The notes below the pieces were generated by a model. The model was not told where the DNA came from. It did not search any database and saw only the letters and a list, made by a program, of their open reading frames with translations. 36,594 bases of DNA from Bog-950 sp035299425 (lineage in GTDB: Bacteria > Bacteroidota > Bacteroidia > Chitinophagales > LD1): positions 1-36,594 of the forward strand of contig DATGWP010000146.1 of assembly GCA_035299425.1 (NCBI GenBank). The letters run 5' to 3'. Position 1 is the first letter of the stretch; every line of letters starts with the position of its first letter. The position numbers were made by a program, and so were the translations under genes. Shown here piece after piece: positions 30,646-36,594 of the stretch.

Positions 30646-30653
30646 TACATTCG
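30646..30653 (+). promoter_or_regulatory. Candidate -7 box (TACATTCG) before the aldolase gene
   Basis: TACATTCG is one base off TAnnTTTG and lies 24 bases before the ATG at 30678. It is of the same TTCG type as the boxes before trxB and the acylase gene. No clear -33 element. Confidence 0.35.
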
Positions 30654-30677
30654 CTACTCAAAATTTCAATTACACAC

Positions 30678-31739
30678 ATGAAAAGAGACGACATTGCGAA
30701 GCTTTTAGGCGATGAAAAAGCAAACTACCTGCTAAACCACGAGTCGAAGACAATTTCTAAAGATTCGCTTCACTTGCCCAACAAGAAGTTTATTGATACC
30801 ATTTGGAAAGACAGCAACCGCAATATTCAAACATTGCGCAGTTTGTCACTTATAGCGGATAGCGGCCGCCTGGGTGGTACAGGCTATGTTTCTATTCTTC
30901 CTGTAGACCAGGGTATAGAGCACAGCGCAGGTGCATCATTTGCACCTAATGTTCCAATGTTCGATCCTGAGAATATTATAAAGCTTGCCATAGAGGGTGG
31001 ATGCAACGCAGTGGCTACTACATATGGTGTATTAGGTATTGTAGCCCGCAAATACGCGCACAAAATACCGTTGATTGTTAAGATCAACCACAACGAGTTT
31101 CTTAGCTATCCTAATGCCTACGACCAGATTATGTTTGGCACTATTAAAGATGCATGGAATATGGGCGCTACTGCGGTGGGTGCCACCATATATTTTGGTA
31201 GCGAAGAAAGCAAGCGCCAGATAGTAGAAGTGGCAAAAGCATTTGAATATGCACACGAGTTAGGCATGGCTACCATACTTTGGTGCTATACCCGAAACGC
31301 TGCTTTTAAAACCGCCGAAAAAGATTACCACGTTTCGGCCGATTTAACAGGGCAGGCTAACCACCTGGGTGTTACCATTCAGGCCGATATCATTAAACAA
31401 AAGTTGCCTGAAAACAACGGTGGATACAATGCGCTCAACTTTGGCAAAACGCACAAAAAAGTGTATTCAGATCTCACAACCGATCATCCTATAGATCTTA
31501 CACGCTACCAGGTAGCTAATTGCTATATGGGCCGCGTAGGTTTAATTAATTCGGGCGGTGCATCAAGCGGTGCTACCGATTTGGCTGAAGCAGTAGCTAC
31601 TGCTATCATCAACAAGCGCGCCGGGGGCATGGGGCTTATTTCGGGCCGTAAAGCTTTTCAGCGTCCGTTAAAAGAAGGTGTTGCATTATTAAATGCCATA
31701 CAGGATGTATATCTTAGCAAAGATGTTACAATTGCCTAA
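30678..31739 (+). CDS. fbaB: Class I fructose-bisphosphate aldolase (DhnA/FbaB type)
   Basis: A 353-aa glycolytic/gluconeogenic enzyme that cleaves fructose-1,6-bisphosphate by Schiff-base chemistry. It belongs to the archaeal-type class I group. The N-terminal substrate region is VSILPVDQGIEHSAGASFAP (71-90). GGCNAVATTYGVLG and PLIVKINHNEFLSYP follow. The Schiff-base lysine is likely K240 in IQADIIKQKLP. Near the end, GLINSGGASSG and GGMGLISGRKAFQRP form the phosphate-binding part. accD begins 15 bases downstream, so the two may share a transcript. Confidence 0.93.
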   Translation: MKRDDIAKLLGDEKANYLLNHESKTISKDSLHLPNKKFIDTIWKDSNRNIQTLRSLSLIADSGRLGGTGYVSILPVDQGIEHSAGASFAPNVPMFDPENIIKLAIEGGCNAVATTYGVLGIVARKYAHKIPLIVKINHNEFLSYPNAYDQIMFGTIKDAWNMGATAVGATIYFGSEESKRQIVEVAKAFEYAHELGMATILWCYTRNAAFKTAEKDYHVSADLTGQANHLGVTIQADIIKQKLPENNGGYNALNFGKTHKKVYSDLTTDHPIDLTRYQVANCYMGRVGLINSGGASSGATDLAEAVATAIINKRAGGMGLISGRKAFQRPLKEGVALLNAIQDVYLSKDVTIA

Positions 31740-31754
31740 CGAAATTACGCCGCT

Positions 31755-32639
31755 ATGTTAGCGCAAGACACAACCCCGGTTATGGAAGAAAAAGTGCCAT
31801 GGTGGAAACGCTTTCGAAAAGGTGTTCAAACCTCTACCGAAGAGAAGAAGGAAACGCCCGAAGGTGTATGGCATAAATGTCCTAACTGCAAGGCTACTAT
31901 GCTGGTTACCAAACTGAAGGAAAATCTGCATGTGTGCCCGGAATGTAACTACCACGAAAAAATTGATGCCGAAGATTATTTCAAATTGATATACGGCGAT
32001 ACTGCTTATAAAGAGTTGTTTGAAGATCTTATACCTAAAGATTTTTTACACTTTGTTGATTTGAAACCCTATCAGGACCGTATTGAAGATACTATGGATG
32101 TAACAGGCCTGCGCGAGGCTATGCGCGTAACCGTGGGCGAATGTAATGGCCAGCCACTTTTGGTTGCCGCTATGGATTTTCGTTTTATAGGCGGCAGCAT
32201 GGGTTCGGTAATGGGAGAGAAGATTGCACGCTCTATCGATTACTGCCTGGAGCATAAATTGCCTTTACTTATTATTAGCAAAAGCGGTGGTGCACGTATG
32301 CAGGAAAGTGCTTTCTCGCTTATGCAAATGGCCAAAACCTCGGCTAAGCTGAATCAATTGGCCAATGCTAAATTGCCTTATATCAGTTTAATGACCAACC
32401 CTACCACCGGTGGCGTTACGGCATCGTTTGCTATGCTGGGCGATTTTAATATTGCCGAACCGGGTGCATTAATTGGCTTCGCCGGCCCACGTGTTATAGA
32501 AGAAACAATTAAAAAGAAACTGCCCGAAGGTTTTCAAACTTCGGAGTTTCAACTAGAGAATGGGTTTCTCGATTTTATTGTGCAGCGTAAAGACATTAAT
32601 CAAAAGATTAGCACGCTGCTGGCTATGCTTAATAACTAA
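31755..32639 (+). CDS. accD: Acetyl-CoA carboxylase carboxyltransferase subunit beta
   Basis: A 294-aa subunit that with AccA transfers carboxyl from biotin to acetyl-CoA, the first step of fatty acid synthesis. It carries the N-terminal zinc ribbon C42-x2-C45 ... C61-x2-C64 (HKCPNCKATML; HVCPECNYHEK), then the crotonase-like fold: FRFIGGSMGSVMGEKIARSI, SKSGGARMQESAFSLMQMAK and TNPTTGGVTASFAMLGD. The ATG at 31755 gives nine residues before a second ATG at 31782 (MEEKVPWWKRFRKGV), which looks like the usual family start; both are possible. It follows the aldolase gene by 15 bases and converges on the FadL-like gene. Confidence 0.95.
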   Translation: MLAQDTTPVMEEKVPWWKRFRKGVQTSTEEKKETPEGVWHKCPNCKATMLVTKLKENLHVCPECNYHEKIDAEDYFKLIYGDTAYKELFEDLIPKDFLHFVDLKPYQDRIEDTMDVTGLREAMRVTVGECNGQPLLVAAMDFRFIGGSMGSVMGEKIARSIDYCLEHKLPLLIISKSGGARMQESAFSLMQMAKTSAKLNQLANAKLPYISLMTNPTTGGVTASFAMLGDFNIAEPGALIGFAGPRVIEETIKKKLPEGFQTSEFQLENGFLDFIVQRKDINQKISTLLAMLNN

Positions 32640-32648
32640 CCTGTATCA

Positions 32649-34178
32649 CTAAAAATTTCTATCCGCCGATTCTACCGGTGCCCTTCTTACTCTTTTAGCA
32701 GGGGTGTTGCTCTTGCTTATTTTCCAGCCAAGAGTTAACAACAGGTTGTGCGACATAACGGTATTCTTTATCTGAAAATCGGCGTACGGGTAGGTGGCAT
32801 CTTTAGTAAAGCCAAGCACGTAGCCAAAATCGGCATAGAAGCGAGTGCCCCTGTAACCTAAACCTATACTGGCTGAGTGCCTGTCTTCTCTATATCCTTT
32901 AGTGATGTTGTCTTTTTTGTATGGGGTGCTGCTATAGTTGTAACCGGTGCGCACACGCAGTGTTTTATAGGCTCCCTCAAAACCAGCGCGAACGTTATGT
33001 CCAAAGGTATTCCCCTTTTTAATAGCATCGTTTACAACGGTTGTAAACTCAGGGTAATCGCCAAACTTATACCGCATGCCACCGTAGTTTAAAAACTCAT
33101 AGTCCACCGAGAAGAAACCGTTTTCTTTTAAATAAAAACTTACACTGGCCACACCTTTCATAGGCGAACGGAATTTGTAACCGGTGGGGCTAAGTTCTGC
33201 TCCCTGGCTATAATAGTTAGTGTCGTTATCTACAGTTAGCACGGCCGAATAAGTTTCGGTTGCGCTATAGAATGTAGGTATGTGGTAAGCAAGGCCAAAG
33301 CGCATAAACGATGCAGGGCGGTAAATAAACCCAAACCTTGCATTTACACCCACACCGGTAGTGCGCAGGTTGGTTTGCAGGGTGTAGTTGTTCCAACCCA
33401 ACGTAGAGTCAACAAGACGGTATTCATCAAAGTAAGAATCATCGAAGGCTGTAAGTATGTTGATGCCTACGCCGGCACCGAAATAAAACTTATCGTTTAC
33501 GTTGCCTCCCAATGCCAGGTCTATCTGGTCGATAGAGCCGCGCTTTGTAATTTGCCCTGACTGACCCACTTTTGAAGGAATAGTACTAAAGAAATTGCCA
33601 TTGGCAGAATCCAGCATATAAGAGTCGAATGCCAGTAACATCTCTACCGGGTAGTTTTGCGGATTAAACGGCAGACCTGTACTGTTAATGTAATAGGCAT
33701 AAACGTCCATAGCCGAGTTGTAAGGGTTATACCCCTCAAATACCTGCAGCCGCGAAAAGGCAGATTGGCGTTGGTAGTTTATAGCAAACGATAAGGAGTT
33801 AAGCGAATTGCTGTTGAAAGTAAATTCGGTGCCTTTGTTCTGCTTAAACAGCTTTGTAAATACTATACCGGCCTGGTTTAATGAAGGGGCAACTTTCTTC
33901 TTGTTTACGAAACTGCCATTGAACTCAGCCTCGTTATTTACTATGCTAAGCGCCGGCGTAAGGCTGATATCGAAAGAGCGGTACAAACCCAAACCCGCAG
34001 GGTTAATACCTACGCTGCCCAGGTCGGCCCCTACCGAGCCGAAGGCATTGCCGGTGCCCACACTACGCGCGGTACCCGGCACACTGGTACGCGAAAACAT
34101 CAGCCCCTGTTCTATATAGCTTTGGGCAAATAACTGCGATGAAAGCAGGATGCCGACAATTAAAAAACTGGTTTTCAT
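32649..34178 (-). CDS. OMPP1/FadL/TodX-like outer-membrane barrel protein
   Basis: A 509-aa exported beta-barrel with signal peptide MKTSFLIVGILLSSQLFAQ. The mature start, SRTSVPGTARSVGTGNAFGS then VGADLGSVGINPAGLGLYRS, is the typical opening of the FadL/OMPP1 family, whose N-terminal hatch contains NPAGL. Alternating-strand sequence fills the rest (FGAGVGINILTAFDDSYFDE, MKGVASVSFYLKENGFFSVD, SIGLGYRGTRFYADFGYVLG). Family members move hydrophobic compounds across the outer membrane; the substrate here is unknown. It converges on accD, with 9 bases between the two stops. Confidence 0.88.
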   Translation of the reverse strand: MKTSFLIVGILLSSQLFAQSYIEQGLMFSRTSVPGTARSVGTGNAFGSVGADLGSVGINPAGLGLYRSFDISLTPALSIVNNEAEFNGSFVNKKKVAPSLNQAGIVFTKLFKQNKGTEFTFNSNSLNSLSFAINYQRQSAFSRLQVFEGYNPYNSAMDVYAYYINSTGLPFNPQNYPVEMLLAFDSYMLDSANGNFFSTIPSKVGQSGQITKRGSIDQIDLALGGNVNDKFYFGAGVGINILTAFDDSYFDEYRLVDSTLGWNNYTLQTNLRTTGVGVNARFGFIYRPASFMRFGLAYHIPTFYSATETYSAVLTVDNDTNYYSQGAELSPTGYKFRSPMKGVASVSFYLKENGFFSVDYEFLNYGGMRYKFGDYPEFTTVVNDAIKKGNTFGHNVRAGFEGAYKTLRVRTGYNYSSTPYKKDNITKGYREDRHSASIGLGYRGTRFYADFGYVLGFTKDATYPYADFQIKNTVMSHNLLLTLGWKISKSNTPAKRVRRAPVESADRNF

Positions 34179-34194
34179 AGTTCAAATTTCTGTA

Positions 34195-34239
34195 AAATAA
34201 AAAACGGAATTCAGTAATTATATTTTCCTGAATTCCGTT
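34195..34239 (-). terminator. Rho-independent terminator after the Tyr/Asn-rich gene
   Basis: AACGGAATTCAG (34203-34214) and its exact reverse complement (34228-34239) form a 12-bp stem. Read on the minus strand it runs into TTTTTTATTTT, 20 bases after the stop at 34260. Confidence 0.85.
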
Positions 34240-34259
34240 ACTGCGGCATATTACCATCT

Positions 34260-35927
34260 TTATCTTCTACCGGGTCTCATACCTCCGCCATTGTTAGATG
34301 GACCCGGGCTGTTAAAATTCCTTTGCGGTTGCTGCTGTGGCGCCGAATAATTACGCGGCTCGCTGCGGTTGTAATTAGGCTGGCTCATTTGCGGCCTGCT
34401 TTCGCGTTGCGGCGGGCTTACGCGCTGCGGCTGCTCGGCATTGCGCGGCGTATAATCACTGCGCGGTTCGGTGCGTTGCGGTTGTGCATTGGGTGCAGCC
34501 ACGCGCGGCTGTTCATACGTTCTTGGCTCTACCCTGTTATTATTTTGCGGCGTATTGGTTCTTTGCTGTTCGCCATAGCTACCGCTTCTGTTTGGGGTAG
34601 TATTGTAGTTATCCCTGTTGGGTTGCTTTACCGGCTGTTTTGCATTTTGCCTTGGCTGCTGTGCCGGTTGTCCGTTGCTCCAGCGTGTTGGCGGGGCCTC
34701 GTGCCAATCGGCAGGGTCTTTTTGCTGTACAAAAGGCCATGAAGATCCCGCAGGCGGCTGGCCGTTTCTGCCTATTTTATCAGGGTCGGCCGAATTAGCG
34801 TTAGATGAAGGGGTGTTAACCGCCGGGGTATTTGCCCTTACAGGTTTTTCATCCACCCTGGTGCCGGCAGTGTTTTGCAAACCGCCAACCTGTGTAGATG
34901 GCTTTACGCCACCTCTATCTGTATTGTTGCCGGTTCCGCTCACCTCTGAGTAAGGCCTTGTTGTTCCTGCTATCACTTTCACTCCGTTATCGGTATTGGC
35001 GCCATTGTTTACCCCGGGGTTGCGCGGCGTGGTAATACCCTGGCGCGGTATATCGGTAGGGCGCACATTGCCACCCGTAGTTGGATTGTTAACCGGTGTG
35101 CGCACTGTGTTATCTGCTACAGCATTGCGGTGGTGGCGCGGCCCGTGATAGTAATAGTTGTTATTATAAGCGCTGTTGCCATAGCCATTGTAATAGCCGT
35201 TGTTATAGCCGTCATAATAGCCGTGGTGGTATCCATTATAGTATCCGTTGTTATATCCAAAGCCATTATAGTAGCCTCCGCAGAAACCGCCATTGTTATA
35301 GCCCCAGCCGTTGTAACCCCAGCTGCTATAGCCGCCATAGTACGGGTTGCTCCACGAGTTATAATATGCGCAGGTGTTCCAGCCAAAATTCCAGCTCCAG
35401 AAGGGATCATACATTACAACAGCAGGCTGGTAAAACCTTCTGTTCCAGCTCCACCATGGGTCCTGGTACCAGGGGCTGTAGGATACCACGTAAGCGCTGT
35501 TCCATGTATTAATACCTATAAAGTAAGACGGTGTATACCAATAGCTGTAATAGTCGGCCCCGTAATTAGGCACGTAGTATCTTCTAAGGCGGGTGGTGTA
35601 AAAATAAGAGTCGTAATCTTCATCGTAATAGCCTGCATCGGTTGAGTACTGGCTGTTGTCGTACGATGAGGAATTATCCCTTGGGTCGTATTTATCAGCG
35701 GGGTTTCCGTAGCCATCCGTTTTATCAGTGCTCCCTGTGTAGTTGCTGTTGTTGGTAGCGTTTGATTCTTCGTTGGTAGTACCGTTATCGTACTTCTGCT
35801 CGGTGCTGGTGTTATTACCCGGGTCGTTCTTAGGGTCGTAATACACATCATCCTGCGCAAATGAGGATTGGTAAGCACCAAACATTAAAAGGATAAAGGT
35901 CGATAAAAAAGTGAGTGAGCGTTTCAT
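34260..35927 (-). CDS. Exported Tyr/Asn/Gly-rich, Pro/Gln/Arg-rich low-complexity protein
   Basis: A 555-aa protein with a signal peptide (MKRSLTFLSTFILLMFGAYQ...FAQ) from the ATG at 35927; a frame to 35957 adds ten residues ahead of it. The N-terminal part (about 30-100) is Asp/Asn/Ser-rich. The middle has aromatic segments (YVPNYGADYYSYWYTPSYFI, SYSPWYQDPWWSWNRRF) and then a dense Gly/Tyr/Asn region of repeated GYYNGY/GYNNGY units around 35150-35300. The last 200 residues are Pro/Gln/Arg/Asn-rich and basic, ending GGGMRPGRR. I recognise no enzyme domain. It could be a structural, aggregative or prolyl-rich envelope protein. It is transcribed alone and ends at a clear terminator. Confidence 0.8.
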   Translation of the reverse strand: MKRSLTFLSTFILLMFGAYQSSFAQDDVYYDPKNDPGNNTSTEQKYDNGTTNEESNATNNSNYTGSTDKTDGYGNPADKYDPRDNSSSYDNSQYSTDAGYYDEDYDSYFYTTRLRRYYVPNYGADYYSYWYTPSYFIGINTWNSAYVVSYSPWYQDPWWSWNRRFYQPAVVMYDPFWSWNFGWNTCAYYNSWSNPYYGGYSSWGYNGWGYNNGGFCGGYYNGFGYNNGYYNGYHHGYYDGYNNGYYNGYGNSAYNNNYYYHGPRHHRNAVADNTVRTPVNNPTTGGNVRPTDIPRQGITTPRNPGVNNGANTDNGVKVIAGTTRPYSEVSGTGNNTDRGGVKPSTQVGGLQNTAGTRVDEKPVRANTPAVNTPSSNANSADPDKIGRNGQPPAGSSWPFVQQKDPADWHEAPPTRWSNGQPAQQPRQNAKQPVKQPNRDNYNTTPNRSGSYGEQQRTNTPQNNNRVEPRTYEQPRVAAPNAQPQRTEPRSDYTPRNAEQPQRVSPPQRESRPQMSQPNYNRSEPRNYSAPQQQPQRNFNSPGPSNNGGGMRPGRR

Positions 35928-36043
35928 GGAAATGCTATTTAATTTACAGTATGACAAATTTAATGCTTAAAGGTTTAAGCGTGCGCTATTTTGATATTTT
36001 AGCACGCACTTTAACATTGTAATAAACACTGTACCAAACTAAT

Positions 36044-36594
36044 ATGGCAAAAGAAATCACTTCGAGAGTTAACGATTATTCACAATGGTATAACGACCTT
36101 GTAATAAAAGGCGGCCTGGCCGACCACAGCAGCGTGCGCGGCTGCATGGTTATTAAGCCATACGGCTACGCCATATGGGAGAAAATGCAGGCAGCCCTGG
36201 ATAAAATGTTTAAAGACACCGGGCACGTAAACGCTTACTTTCCGCTGTTTATACCTAAAAGCTTTTTAAGCAAAGAAGCCTCGCACATAGAGGGCTTTGC
36301 GAAGGAGTGTGCCGTAGTAACCCACTACCGCTTAATTAACGACCCTAACGGCAAAGGCGTGATTGTAGACCCTGAAGCCAAGCTGGAGGAAGAGTTGATA
36401 GTGCGCCCTACATCGGAAACTATTATCTGGAATACGTATAAAAACTGGATACAAAGCTACCGCGACCTGCCCCTGCTTATAAACCAATGGGCTAACGTAG
36501 TGCGCTGGGAAATGCGTACGCGTTTGTTTTTGCGCACAGCTGAATTTTTATGGCAGGAAGGGCACACAGCACACAGCACCGAGAAGGAAGCGAT
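36044..36594 (+). CDS. proS: Prolyl-tRNA synthetase (3' end beyond window)
   Basis: The first 183 codons of a cytoplasmic class II aminoacyl-tRNA synthetase that charges tRNA-Pro. It starts MAKEITSRVNDYSQWYNDLV and continues with VRGCMVIKPYGYAIWEKMQA and FPLFIPKSFLSKEASHIEGF. Motif 2 is LEEELIVRPTSETIIW, with VVRWEMRTRLFLRTAEFLWQEGHTAH after it. This is the short archaeal/eukaryotic-like ProRS form (no internal editing insertion is seen so far), common in Bacteroidota. The gene is open at the right edge. Confidence 0.96.
   Translation, partial: MAKEITSRVNDYSQWYNDLVIKGGLADHSSVRGCMVIKPYGYAIWEKMQAALDKMFKDTGHVNAYFPLFIPKSFLSKEASHIEGFAKECAVVTHYRLINDPNGKGVIVDPEAKLEEELIVRPTSETIIWNTYKNWIQSYRDLPLLINQWANVVRWEMRTRLFLRTAEFLWQEGHTAHSTEKEA

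Noticed and set aside
35096..35881. Several ORFs on both strands over the Tyr/Asn-rich gene
   Set aside because: Codon repetition in the low-complexity gene keeps other frames open. Their Ile/Ala/Thr- or Cys/Ser/His-rich products are artefacts of the repeats.

Overview
This looks like a chromosomal window from a member of the Bacteroidota, most likely the Chitinophagales/Sphingobacteriales side. That placement is inference. It rests on a type IX secretion C-terminal sorting domain, a TonB-dependent receptor paired with a DUF4249 lipoprotein, short signal peptides ending in AQ, several TAnnTTTG-type -7 promoter boxes, a DhnA/FbaB-type class I aldolase and a deoxynucleoside kinase next to folK. 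Base composition is moderate and even, coding density is high, and I see no rRNA, tRNA, CRISPR array, insertion sequence or phage module. Both edges cut a gene: a very long NVGIGT-repeat surface protein on the left and prolyl-tRNA synthetase on the right. No stretch longer than 300 bases lacks a gene.

Layout. 1-3193 (-): exported repeat protein, open at the left edge. 3406-7328: sppA (-), folK and a deoxynucleoside kinase (+), a T9SS-sorted protein (-). 7427-9565 (+): secreted penicillin-acylase-family Ntn hydrolase. 9684-15076 (-): an apparent regulon of an ECF sigma factor, a large single-pass membrane protein with a ZU5-like segment, and five small exported proteins whose sequences resemble the periplasmic Ig-like D3/D4 domains of the gliding/T9SS protein GldM. 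Four of the five are tightly packed or overlap. 15317-18791 (+): TonB receptor plus DUF4249 lipoprotein. 18842-25748 (-): a seven-gene run in the order SpeD-like protein, DUF4178 zinc-ribbon membrane protein, 55-aa membrane protein, DUF350 protein, membrane-fused spermidine synthase, FAD amine-oxidase-like protein, His-rich multi-pass membrane protein. 25920-32639 (+): redox and housekeeping genes trxB, START-domain protein, glutathione peroxidase, trxA, DUF58, alpha/beta hydrolase, class I aldolase and accD. 32649-35927 (-): an OMPP1/FadL-like barrel and a Tyr/Asn/Gly-rich exported protein. 36044 onward (+): proS.

Two regions stand out as possible under-described systems. The first is the SpeD/DUF4178/DUF350/SpeE cluster, which I interpret as an envelope-associated polyamine-type modification pathway. 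Its SpeD has Ser where the family's catalytic Cys should be. The second is the sigma-factor-linked array of stand-alone GldM-D3/D4-like exported proteins. In addition, a two-copy structured intergenic element (15151-15218 and 26887-26956) and a family of GC-rich palindromes placed just after stop codons are small repeats that the genes do not explain.

All identifications come from reading the sequence and from family knowledge. No database search was run.
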